Of a stretch of DNA of 64,000 nt, positions 24,557-36,100 are shown piece by piece. Source of the DNA: Conoideocrella luteorostrata (lineage: Eukaryota; Ascomycota; Sordariomycetes; Hypocreales; Clavicipitaceae). Position 1 is the first letter of the stretch, and every line of letters begins with the position of its first letter. Below the pieces are notes generated by a model. It did no database searches, was not told the origin of the DNA, and saw only the letters and a list, made by a program, of their open reading frames with translations. The translations under genes and the position numbers were made by a program. The stretch is taken from contig JASWJB010000074.1 of the NCBI GenBank assembly GCA_032433595.1, forward strand, positions 86,969-150,968, in the 5' to 3' direction.

Positions 24557-27500
24557 ATGAATTCTAACAAGGAGCCCATTGCCGAGCTGGCTGCCTCAAT
24601 CCGCAATGAGTTTCGCCTCTGTCTGGACCGAGATGCTCTCATGCGTGAGAAGTGGGCAGAAGTTAGAATGTCCGACTTCAATCTCTGAGTTGCTGGGATC
24701 GGGGCCACAGTTGGAAAGAAAGCATCGCTTGATGCCAGACTTCAGGCATTACCCGATGAACTATTGACGCTTGGACCCTTAATATCCTCGCCCAGGAAGT
24801 CGTTAGCAGATTGCTGAAGTTTCCAAGGCACCGACCTTGACGAATCTATGGAAGTTGTCGACTTGATTATCGAGAGTCTGGCCATGCTTGCTACCATTAT
24901 CAGACATACAGGAAAACCATCGCATCTCAGGAGGGCAGACAAGTTATTCGATACTCAGAGGCAGACACGACTACGGCGGCATCTCGAGTGCCTGGTGCTC
25001 CTTCGGCCAACAGAGAATGCCCTGTTCCAACCAGTTGTCACTGCGGACTGGAAGGATGTGATTCCGAAGCTGCCCGTTGGCATGAATAAGCTGACAGAAC
25101 TCCAAACCCGGCTAATCAACACCAATCTCAGACGAAGATTTTGATTTCTCTACGCTCAAAAACATTCAGAGAACCTTGTGGGGTCTTATGTCTCGGCGGC
25201 GGTGCAAGATAGCCCGACACCTTCCCCTCCGGACGGGCCACCTTCACAACAACCAATTCAACAACAAGGTCCCATAAACAATGAAGACAAGGCTACCAGG
25301 ACCAACTTATCGACCTTGGAATCGACCGTGGAGAGTATGCCATCCTCCCGAGAGGAAAAGAATCCCGTGGCGAGAGCAGTCATGCGGACAAGAATTACTG
25401 CAATCACCGCGGCAACCCAATATCCGAGCCTCAGAACCCTTAGTGACGAGGTTCTAAAGAGTTGTAAGATTCTCAACTGTCCTTGTTGCTGCCAGCCCCA
25501 GCCAGCAGCCCCCGCTCAGGACTCTGAGAGGTGGAAGTATGCACTTTCCGTTATGCTCTACCGCACATGACCATCGCTTATAGCTCATGTAGGAAGCATC
25601 TTGCCGAAGACATTCATCCATACACATGCATCGTCGATGCGTGCTCGGCTCCGCATATCTTTTACATTACGCGACAGGAGTGGGAGAATCATGTGAAAGC
25701 AGACTATCGCCCCAACAGATGGAGGTCCCCCATATGCAACCATACGAGTACAATACTTCTTGAACGGGAGAAGTTGGAACAAAATGCGTTGAATCAGCAC
25801 TTCATAAGGGCCACTTGACGACCCTGAATTGATCGATCATGTCCTGCGGCACACCCACGACTTCGCATTACGTGCTCTCCCGTGGCCTAAACACAAGGCC
25901 CATGTCCGAAACCTACCAGGCGACTATAACTTGACAACCCCAGTAGTGAAGGGTATTTGTTGTGGTTGGACAGTATTAACACTTTGGACTACATTACAAA
26001 GCCACATCTTGTACGACTGGATCTGAGGCCCTGCGATTTGGCTACTGAGGATACGCATGAGGAAGACAGAGGCCTCGACTACTTTGAAAACAACAACTAT
26101 TTCGCTGAGGTTTCTAGTGAGCATTACCTTATATCTTTGTCACAGCGCTCTAGGAGCAGGACCACTGTCTCCAGCTGTTTCGCGTCGCAAATGGCACCAA
26201 CGATATTAAGTACGAGCTGTATAAAGACCAAGTTGCAGAAAGGGTTGAGGGTACATTCCTGTGGTGTCTCGAACACCGTAAGTTCCAAGAGGGATTAAAA
26301 CAGGACTCCGGCCTCCTGCTAGTCGCAGCAGATCCTAGTCGCGGAAAGTCCGTATTAGCCAAGTACTTGATCGATCACATCTTGCCTCAATATGCAACTA
26401 TCTGCTACTTCTTCTTCAAAGGCTGCTACCAGAGCAATATCTGGCAAGCACTTTGCGCTCTACTTCACCAGCTGTTCTCTCAAAAGCCCTCTCTAATGAA
26501 ACACCTGTCGGAAAGATAGCGAATACTTCACTCATACAATAAAATCGCTCTGGGGGATTCTAGAAAACGCTATAAGAGACCCCGAGTCAGGGCCTGTGAT
26601 CTTAGTACTTGACGCCCTAGATCAATGTGCCGAACCAGATCATATAAACCTAATGGATAACATGCTGAATCAACTCGACAGCAACGAGCTGGGTTATGGC
26701 AAGTGGAAGTATTTGTAACATGCCGGTCGTCTAAGCTGAGTACGTCCAAACACCGCGGCCTGATGTATTTTCCCCATCATGTCCGTACTCTAGGTGTGGT
26801 GGAACTACCAGCTTTTAGCAAGGGAGTGAACCTTGTTATTAAGGATCGAGTGAATTCGATATCAAGGGCAAAGAAAATCTCGGCTGCTGTCAGAAGCTAT
26901 CTGGAGATAAGGCTACAGGCTATGCACCGCACTTATCTCTGGGTAGACCTTATGTTTAACTATCTAGGGCAAGAAAGTTTTAAAACAACACAAGAGGAAA
27001 TCGAGTCCACAATTGCAACACTGCCAAGGAGTACCAATGAAGCATATGAGAATATCCTTAATAAGTCTCAGGATAAGAATGGTCTAACAGTTCGGAAAAC
27101 GTTAAGTGTTCTCTTATCAGCAAGTCGACCGCTGACACTTATGGAAAGAATGTTGCTATGAACATAAATAACTCAACAGGCCTTTGATGACCTTTAACTA
27201 GAGAACGAAGAAGCTTTTCGCAGACTTCTCAGATCCTGGTGTGAGATGCTCATCTCAATCTATGATGACAGTGTTTATTTCTCGCACTCGACTGCTCGTG
27301 GGTTTCTGCTTGCCGATTTGCCGTTCACCACGACTACCCCATCGAAACTACAATGGCACCATTCCATCACTACCTGCCAAGCACTCTCGGTTCTTGCGGA
27401 AGTCTGCGTGCGTTATCTGGACTTGTTCAATTCCAACATAAGTCTTTCAGGGGACGCGCACGTGGAGACTAGATCCTTTAGCAAGAATAAGGCATTCCTA

Positions 27501-28151
27501 GATTAATCAGCTAAATTTTGGGGTGCTCACTTCCGCGCGGCCGATATTAATGACGCTGCCAGAGTGGCTCTGGCTTTGCGAATTTCCGATCCCGATTCAA
27601 GGAGCTTCTCAGTATGGTCTAGAACATATTGGAACACTACGGGCATGACAGCTACACAGATATTTACGGATCTTATGGTAGCGTCGTATTTTGGTCATTT
27701 TGCTGTTGCTCATAGACTGCTCCACGGGGGCGCCGACGTCGAGGCCCATGACGGGCAATATGGTCGTACGCCGCTATCGTGAGCCGCTGAGAAGGGTCAC
27801 GAGACTATCGTGCAGCTTTTGCTTCAGCAAGGCGCTGATATAGAGGCGAAGGATAGCCAGGGTCGAACGCCGCTGTTATGGGCAGCTAAGAAGGGGCACG
27901 TAATTACTATGCTGCTGGTATTTGAGCAAGGCGCTGATATCGAGGCGAAGGATAGCCAGGGTCGAACGCCGCTGTTGTGTGCCGCTGAGAAGGGTCACAA
28001 GACGATCGTGCACCAGCTGCTTGAGCAAGGCGCTGATATGGAGGTGAAGGATAGCGACGGTCGAACGCTGCTGTTATAGGCTGCTGAGATGGGGTACGAG
28101 GCCGTTGTTGAGATGCTTCAAAAAACATCTCAAGAATTACTTCTGAATTAA
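24557..28151 (+). pseudogene. C2H2-like/NACHT/ankyrin NLR-type gene, heavily mutated
   Basis: A 3.6-kb remnant of a STAND/NLR protein readable in order. The N-terminal domain starts at ATG 24557, with in-frame TGA at 24686, 24815 and 25142. The first TGA sits where homologues, as I recall them, have Trp. A C2H2-like segment follows (CPCCCQP, then after a frame change RKHLAEDIHPYTC and RQEWENHV, to 25818), then the linker YKDQVAERVEGTFLWCLEHR. The NACHT P-loop reads ADPSRGKS where GCGKS is usual. A TAG at 26517 follows, then the Walker-B-like VILVLDALDQC, a TAA at 26716 and a frame change to VEVFVTCRSS. The winged-helix part contains ESTIATLP. After another frame change come stops at 27195 and 27504, then ankyrin repeats with stops at 27780 and 28077. 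At least eight nonsense codons and several frameshifts exclude function. In life such proteins sense ligands through the ankyrins and trigger incompatibility or defence death. Confidence 0.88.
27729..28085 (+). repeat. Ankyrin-coding tandem repeats, 99-bp period
   Basis: Four ankyrin units begin with GGCGC(T/C)GA at 27729, 27831, 27930 and 28029. Spacing is 102, 99 and 99 bases (34, 33 and 33 codons). The units at 27831 and 27930 are almost identical for about 45 bases, from GGCGCTGAT through GTCGAACGCCGCTG. Such identity between adjacent units is typical of fungal NLR sensor repeats undergoing concerted evolution. Stops at 27780 and 28077 show that the array is no longer translated as a unit. 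Confidence 0.85.
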
Positions 28152-29520
28152 CATGTGCAGCTTGTGGCAATTTCAGTTGATAAATGTGCCACGGCGATCC
28201 TAATTAAATTTAAGTAACGCAATATACGTCTATGGCGACGCAAGCAGACCTGGCGTCGCATAAGGCTAGAGAGCTCATCATTTCTTGACCGTAACAATTG
28301 ACTTTTACTCATTCCCACTATCTGTTGGATTCAATTTGGCTGAGCCGGACTAGATTGCACAAAGGCTTGTATTTTAATATATATCCGCGCAGTACTAACA
28401 ATTGAGTTTGACAAGTATTCATGATACCTTAAGTGCTCGATATAACAGTCTAAGCAAACAATTTGATAACTAACCAGGCGATTATGATGAATAAGTTAGG
28501 AAGGGAAGGGAAGAGGAGGAGGAAAAAAAAGACTGTGTGTTTGAGAGCTTGAGATGAGGTCTGTGATAAGATGCGTGTCAGCAGGCCCTCGGTTAGAAAA
28601 TCGGGACGTAGGAATTCGATCCCGAACGTTCGACAAACAATTTGCATTTTGCCCCTCTTCAAATATCCTTTCGGAGTTATAGCGCCAACTTGGCCTGTCT
28701 GGAACAGTTCCAAAACACCTCATGATGGTACCTGTTGTGGGAACCGGTCTTGAGCATTTTCGCTAACGAACGATGCAATATCCTCTCTCCAGAGTTTTAT
28801 CATAGACAAAATGTACATGTGCGATCTGTAATTAACCGGGCTAAGCAATCTAGGCTTTCATGACAAATAAACTAATACGTATAGACACTAAGTTATCAGA
28901 GACAATAAAAATAAGAGGTTTCAAGTATAGTATGAGGCAATCGTCACTGACAGACCTGGCTACTTGCCTCCAATAATAGTCAGCTACAGCTGTGGCCGTA
29001 CGTTTTCTTCGGCACTCCTAATGAACCGAGTTACATCATGGCCATGTTATAGAGCGCCAGTCTGAGTGTTGCAATTGCCCTCGCCGCTTGGGTATGTGCT
29101 TCTGGCTTAAGCGGGAGAATGCGACGATCCGACGGTCCGAAGACGAGACTACAGTATTTTATGCTTAATTGTTTGGTCTCTGGTAGATAGGAAGGCACAA
29201 TAGCATTGATATTCTTGACAAAGAATAGAAAAGGAGGATGTTTTCTGACAAGCGTCACGGCGTTGGTACGAAGGAGCCAACTGCTCAATGCTTTTCTCAC
29301 TGTAAATGATCAAAATATCTCAGATAGGAAAAGCGCTTGACATGGAAGTCGAAGGGAAAAAAGCGCGTTTACATGAAGAAAAATATTGATAGCGATGGAT
29401 CCTTTTTTAATCGACAGTTTCCAATCTTGGTGTCGATTCAAGAACTAAATTACACCCAAGGACGCGAGTGTCTCGTGCATTTTAGCCCATAATGCAGCGG
29501 GCAGACTTAAAGTGACCTAA
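28152..29520. other. Gene-free region
   Basis: About 1.4 kb downstream of the NACHT remnant, A/T-rich. The small frames (28450-28713 on the minus strand, 29031-29300 on the minus strand) have no recognisable motif. A short inverted pair TCGGGA...TCCCGA lies near 28602-28626. I see nothing I can name. Confidence 0.45.
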
Positions 29521-29529
29521 TATCCTCCC

Positions 29530-30220
29530 AGCGGTGTTCCGAATACAGAAAATTGTTTCTAGAGACAACGTTTCACTTCTGAAGTCTTGCATATGGAGGC
29601 ATTCCAGCTTGCCTAGCGTGCCGTTGTCGACGTCCACAGGGTTTTTCGGCAGTTCAACTCGTCGACGACAAATGCCTGCTGCCCAAAGTCCAGCTTGTCA
29701 CGAAAAATTGAGCCTTGTTCATGTCGGAAATGATAATGACCAAATATCGCATATCTCCGAAAAAATGCTGGGAGACCATTTTCTGCTATGGACACTTGTT
29801 CCGGTTGGTGTTGTGCACCTTTATGGCCTTGAATGTCTGCAGCTTTAGACTGCGCCTGATGGCTCTGGCAGTATTCGTTATCCAGTCCGTTGTGCTTCTC
29901 ATGACTTGAGCGGCATAATCGTGGGGATAAGTAGCTGAGCGTTGGTGACATTGATGTCGTTGGCGCTCAGAAAGACAAAGGGCATGCGACCTCGGATGAT
30001 GACAGGGTTTAGGATGATGGCACTCCCAGTGGATGATGCTGGGAGCTGCTGGACCGTGGGATTGGAGATGAACACATCTACGACATCGCTGCTGCTGACA
30101 TACCGTAACGAGTCCTTTTGCCCACTCGGGTCATGCTGATCGTCCGCTAGGGACGATATGACGCGGGCTTTCATGGCTTGCACGATCTCGTCTGGAAAGT
30201 ATACGACTTGTTTCTCCATC
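29530..30220 (-). pseudogene. BAHD-type acyltransferase-like remnant
   Basis: Reading down the minus strand from 30219, VVYFPDEIVQAMKARV, then SLRYVSSSDVV and INVTNAQLLIPTIMPL resemble the middle of fungal BAHD acyltransferases (the group often mislabelled 'LysR family regulatory protein'). After a TGA near 29900 a second frame gives a stretch like the next conserved block (TARAIRRSLKLQ), and then MNKAQFFVTSW after a further stop. The order and spacing suggest one gene broken by stops and a frame change. I do not see the catalytic HXXXD block upstream. The similarity is from memory and weak; an unrelated decayed gene is possible. Confidence 0.38.
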
Positions 30221-31426
30221 TTCGGCTACTGGATATATCCAAATGATGTAACAGCCCCCAAACAATGACCTTTCACCTAGTCATGTGTTTGGAATCAAAG
30301 CCCACCGAGTTCATGGAGGTCCTCAATGCCTCTTATCAACATGAGCGGCACATCTTCATGGTAGCCAGTCAGATTAAGGCTCCATGCTCACGTCGGATAG
30401 CCCAGTCTCACCCCATCCAATGAAACATGTGGTCGTGCCAACAACACGAGTGTTGCATCCGTGAATGATACAACATGGTAGCTGATTTGTAGACAATCCA
30501 TGCTGATATAATGTTAGACGTTCTGCGGCGCATTCGGGCCACAACTCAATTCCTGCAGGATTCGGGGGGTTGGCTGTAGCGAAGGCGAACTTGTTGATCT
30601 AGTAAACTCTGATGCAAGATGGTGCTCGCGAACGCTGATTTGAAGATCTAAGTGCGAGAATGCTATTGTTGGTCGCGCTGCCGCCATCTCTGGGCGAACA
30701 TGAGTGTCTAGTCTGCGGCTGTGTTGTGTTGTGCACCAACTGTCACAAGATCTACTCTCGTATTTGTGTGAATAGTGCGCATTTAGACCAAGGCGATCTC
30801 GGAGCTTCTTCCATCCATCGCGGCTTAAAACGCTTGCAAGACCGGAATGCAACTTGGCAGTATCATCATGTAGTTGAAGCGACAGGTTAAGTGAATAATT
30901 GCAATCATCGAAGCAAAACACCGGCAGAGGCATTCATCTCCAGACACCGGTGGCTGCACTGGGCTTTGCGCCCCACAAAAAGTTGATCGACTCGTCCATG
31001 GAGTTGAATCATTTATCTTCTTCAACTCTTTCACTTTCAAGTCGAACGAATGGTTACGCAGGTTCTTTTATTCGATTTGTAATACCCTCTGAGATCTTAT
31101 ATCTTTCAACCCTGCCTGGTCAAGGTCATTTGATGGCTGGAAAAAGAGCATGGCGTAGCAGATGACCAGATGTGGAGATGTCACCCAGGACGAAGAACTT
31201 TTTGGAAACACCTACGGATTACGGAGTACACATGCATGCTTATGCAGTAAGCTAACGGGTATTTACCCCACACAGCTCCCTTCCGTCTTATCTTCTTCAC
31301 CCAGCAATATCCGGCACGTAAATTGTTGGAAACCGAAAGAACAGGACCATGTTCATTATTCTATATAGACTATATACGAAGTGCTTGCTAGATGTGTATA
31401 TGCATTTCGTGCCAACGCCTGTCTCT
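30221..31426. other. Gene-free region
   Basis: About 1.2 kb. The minus-strand frame 30514-30933 (139 codons) overlaps a plus-strand frame (30660-30890) and neither has a recognisable motif. They may be the far 5' part of the acyltransferase-like remnant. One TACGGAGTA copy lies at 31220-31228. The 3' untranslated region of the CYP51 gene is expected near 31300-31426. Confidence 0.45.
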
Positions 31427-33148
31427 TTATGGCGCAGTTGAGCGTCTTTCCCAGCGAATCGTGGATGGCTGCATGGGCCTAGAAAAGAGAGACGTATAGT
31501 CCGTCGGTGGCACGGTAGACTTACCATCCATGGTGGTAAACTTCATATTCCGTACAATCGCGGAAATGATAGTGCACAGATTAACATACGCAAACTTCTC
31601 GCCAATGCAACGATGTCGACCGGCACCAAATGGCAGATACGGACTTTTGGTTCCCTTAGAGACGGCTCCATATCCATAATCGACCATGTCCCCTTTGTCT
31701 TCGGCTGAGATGTTGTCCCATCGATGCGGATCCCAGATATGCGCATTGGTGAAGTGCTCCTCACTCATGTGTGACATGATCGGCGATGACACAAGGACTT
31801 TGTCTGACCCAATAATGTAGTCGCTGTCGGGCACCTGTATCTGCCGCATGACCTTTCGCATGAGGGAGTGAATTGAGGAGTGAATTCTCAAAGTCTCTTT
31901 GATAACATTCTGCAGGAAGGGCAACTTGTCAATGTCCGAGTACTCCAGGGGCTCGGTGCCGGTATATCCAAGATTCCGGACTTGTTCCTGATACAGCTCT
32001 TCGACAATGTCGGGACGAGATGCGAGGCGAAGCATGATCCAGGAGCTTGAAGAGGAGGAAGAGTGCTGGCCGGCCATTAGCAGCGTGATCATCATATGTG
32101 CAATCTCCTTGTCCGGAAGAGGCGTTCCGTTCTTATAGACACAAGTCATCAAATGCCAAATCATATCTGTATCTTCTTCGGTAGGCACTTTCCCTGATGC
32201 TCGGCGTTGGCTGATGATTTCAGTGTAAATCGATCTCATCTTTGCATGGGCGGCGTCTCGTCGTCTGTTTTGGGGCAATGGCGCCCATGGCATGAGGAAG
32301 TTGATGGGCCGGAAGCCGAGATCGAGATCGTGGTACAGCTCTGCAAATTCGGCCGATAGCTTATCTCGAACCTCCTTTCCCTGTAACGTTCGGCTTGCAG
32401 TGAAGATGGTAATTTCAGCCATGGCGGCAGGAATGTTGACTGTGCCGGATTGGCCCTTGAATGTAGGGGTCACTTTGAGGTAATCGGCAACTTCTTTCTC
32501 GATCAGGGGTACGTAAGAGCACAAGGCGCCATATGTAAGACCAAATTTAACAAATTTTTTCTGTTCCATCAGTTTTGCATTTGGGCAGTCATAGATAATG
32601 TCGGTGCCGAAAACGGGTGTCGTCAACGGGGCGTAGATCTCCTCGGCGTTAACGTCTTGTAGTTTGCCATTGAGGATGAAGTCGTTGCCTTCAAGACCAA
32701 GATAGACGGTCATTTTTCGACCGAAAAGGATGAAAGTGAAGATGTCACCGTGCTACCGCAAAAAAGAAAACAGCAAGAGTTAGCATAGGCAATATCATTT
32801 GGCATTTGGCTATCCCTGGAAGTGCTTGCTTCGAGCTTTGCACATGACGTGAAATTAACAAATGACTGATTGGTTGTCCTGCTTTGCATAGAAGCACCTT
32901 CATACCTTTTTCTGACATTGCGAGTAGAAGGAAAATGGGTCCAGACCGTACGAAACGGCGTTGCCGATGAAGGGTATCCAGTGAAATACCAAAGGCGGCT
33001 CTGATTTACGTCGAGGAAGAAGCTGCTGGCGGATGATGTTGACGACAATCAAGAGAACAAGAAGAATGAGAAAACAGCTTCCAATAAAAAGAATCAGAGA
33101 GGTACGGACTGTGTAGTTCAAATACTCTATAAACGGAAGAAACTCCAT
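31427..33148 (-). CDS. CYP51: Sterol 14-alpha-demethylase (CYP51, Cyp51A-like)
   Basis: ER-anchored cytochrome P450 that removes the 14-alpha methyl group of lanosterol/eburicol in ergosterol synthesis; the azole target. 522 residues, exons 33148-32906 and 32752-31427. The intron (GTATGA...GGTAG) joins QCQKK to HGDIFTFIL at the family's usual place. One N-terminal membrane helix is present. Key motifs are YDCPN, GQHSSSS in the I helix, KETLRIHS (ExxR), PHRWDN, and the haem loop [13 protein letters not shown]. From a remembered alignment to Aspergillus Cyp51A, residues equivalent to G54, L98, Y121, G138 and T289 are unchanged, and the M220 equivalent is Leu (INFLMPW). Pezizomycotina often carry two or three CYP51 paralogues; this copy sits among relics, which suggests a dispensable paralogue. 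The ATG at 33148 is the first in frame giving a standard N-terminus. Confidence 0.95.
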
Positions 33149-36100
33149 AGTAAGGGAATAGGTTGCCAGAGAAGGCAATTTTCTTGGATCTCGGGAGGAC
33201 GCACAACGACTCGAACAGCCATGTGGATGCTACTTGGGCATCTATTTATCTAAGCCCCTAAGGACGGGTATTTACACGAAAGGTACTGTTTACAATCTTT
33301 TGACATGTGCTGGCTATGAATTCACGGCCAGTCCACGATAGCTGGATTGTTTGAAGGCGGCCTCGTATTCGGGTTCGAATACTTCCACCAGGCTTATGCG
33401 GGAGTGGGCTCGTGTTCGCATCGACCCACAACTGGTGAGACTCGGGTGCAGCAGGCCAACCGGTCTTCTTGTTTAGGCGCGAGATCTGGGGCTTGGCGTT
33501 AGGAAAGAAATTGTAATAAACGAAAAAAAAAAAATTCAACGTCCACATTGCTCCACTAAAGCAGAGTTCAAAGCAGAGTCCAAAGCAGGGCATGGGTTGT
33601 CGTACCAAAGAATTTGCTGCCAGCTCTTGTTCCTGGGACAATCCCGTGCGCAATCCAATCGGATGGAGACCATTACATTATATGTCACAGGCTGTATAAA
33701 ATGCATTATTCACGCTATTAGTGTGGAGCTTCACCGTTTACTGAATTTTGTGACATTATATGACAAGGCCCAGATGACAGCTCGTCGTCTTCGCATTCGT
33801 ATTCTGTCACATGCCTCTCGTCTTGTTCGCACCACGGCGTACAATTAATTACTCGGCGTGCTCATACAGCGTTTATTTCGTGCTAGGGTCGTTTAGGGGG
33901 ACGTTAGAATCCGTGCGTGTGTAGTTGGTATTATTAGTGTACGTATGGAAGTGTCATAAGACATACATGTCATCAGGCATACGTTTCCATAATATATTTC
34001 ACAGTGAATAGCTCTGATAGATGTTCGATAGTTGTGGTTAAATTTATTAACTGACAGGTTGAAAACTCTATTATATGGGGTGGTTCCGTCACGTGAGTGA
34101 CCAACGTTAGCTATTTTATCTATTCGCAATGGCTTCCCCTCCGGTCAGGTAGCATTCCGTTTAATAGATCTTTCCATATTAATCGCAACTATGTGTAAGC
34201 TCGATGTGTATCTCGTTAGTTTTATATTCTACTTTAGTAAATATTAGAAAGCTTTGTTAGTTATATACTTATTAAATATTTAGTTCACTTATTAGTTAGT
34301 TAGTTTGTTATAGAAATTTAATTATAAAATCAAAAATCAAAAATCCACTCACCTCTAAGCCTATAACCCATAAAATAGCATATGTTCATATTTCTAACTA
34401 TATAGGAGAGCTCTACCATCTCGGGGAATGCTAGGAAGGTACTTGATGTATGAGCCTAACATGTGAGGCCGTCACTAATTTCCCAATCAATGGCTTAATG
34501 CCCTGCCCTTGCACGGTTCTAAAATGGTAGTCAACTGACTCCAAATCATGGTGGTGGTTTAATTATTCTTAATAGCCTTTTCAGTTTTACATAAAACATG
34601 GAGGGTTCAATTTGAGTCTTTTCCCGTATTTTTTACATTCTCCTTCCTATTTAATGTTCATTTCGCCTATCGGCTTAGTGCTAGATGGAATGATGTATTA
34701 ATACGACGTGCGTTATCTACGAATAGACTATCCACACTCTTTTTCAATTGGGAATATATCACTGTTGATTATGTTAGTGCCTCTAAAACAAACTGAAGTA
34801 CATACGGCGGTGTGGCTATAAACGGCTGACAGGTCCCGTATAATGTATTTACGAAGACCTACCTTCTCCCACTCTCTGGCTCATAATAACAAAACACTAG
34901 AGTTAATTTTGCAGCTATCTCTAAGCTTTCTGCTAAAACAAGTACATTGAACCTTGCATATACTCCTAGCAGAGCATGCGGCTCGTTCTCTAGCCGAGCT
35001 ACTCAATCGGTGATTTATGACAGTGGAGATTCTATCGTCGATCTTCCTCAGTAAAAGTCGAACTATGAGGGCCTGCAGTGGAAGTAAAGTCTAATGAGCA
35101 GAGGTATACGTTTTAGAAGGTGGCATTACCATGATGTCCTGGGTTCGTTATTTCCCAAGTCAAGTCTGTCTTGGGGAAGGATTATCTGCTTGGACAATAT
35201 GTCGCACATCAAAGACCATACAGTATGTCATAAATTTAAAATCCTTCCAGGCTGTAAATCTAAGTATTTGATCCATCCTTTAGTCACTAATGCGTGCCAA
35301 TATAAACCACAAATCTGATAAGGCTATGTCTCCTAGTAGATATTAAACAGATGACCATATTAACCAATGTGGATAGTATTAAGAGTGTTATCTATGGCCG
35401 TGAAAGTCCACGGGGGTTTAGTGGTATTGATACCGCGTCTTGGTCTCGTTAATGAAAACTGTCACAGGACTCAGGAATGTTATCAAGGATGAGCCAAAGA
35501 TAAAACTACTAATAAAGCTTATGACGAAGCCCTAGCTAAAAATATTCTCTATGAGGAGATCTAATTCCTCGTTAATTAGCTAGAATTAAAGATAATTCCA
35601 CTTATTACTGACCGTAGCTGCTTAGTTGTGACAGTAACAGTTAAGTCTTCTTAACAACCAGACGTAAATTTTGTCACTAGAAACCAGTATCAATTCACAA
35701 TAGGATCGCCATGCTCATGGATCTCATAGCTCATGATATATTCATGCGAACATTCTTGAAGTAAGCGACGGTAACGCTAGCCCTTTGAGAGAGGCTATGT
35801 CGGTTCTACGAGGTCATGGTTTGATTCCCAACTAAGTCAAGTATGTCTTCTGCCACGCGGATGCAGAGCATTTCAAGTCAGTTAAAGGAGAAAATCAGGA
35901 ACACTAAATGTAGAGTTTCTGCATTGGATATCAGTAGCAATGGACCAACCAATTCGTCAGGAATGTTCATAGAAGTTAGTCATATTGAGAAGTACCCTAA
36001 AATAGTGGTTGTTCTCAAGCGTAATAGTATCTACCGCATTAGAGTGGCCAAGCTCCTGCTTGACTTGGAGTCTGTTTGTAGCCGCCGAGACCTATCTAAG

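Noticed and set aside
30660..30890. Cys-containing frame (CLVCGCVVLCTNC) that resembles a zinc motif
   Set aside because: Spacing fits no known finger, it overlaps a minus-strand frame, and it has no neighbours to splice to.
33366..33383. GTATTCGGGTTCGAATAC, resembling a tRNA B box
   Set aside because: It is an imperfect palindrome in the CYP51 promoter with no A box or cloverleaf around it.
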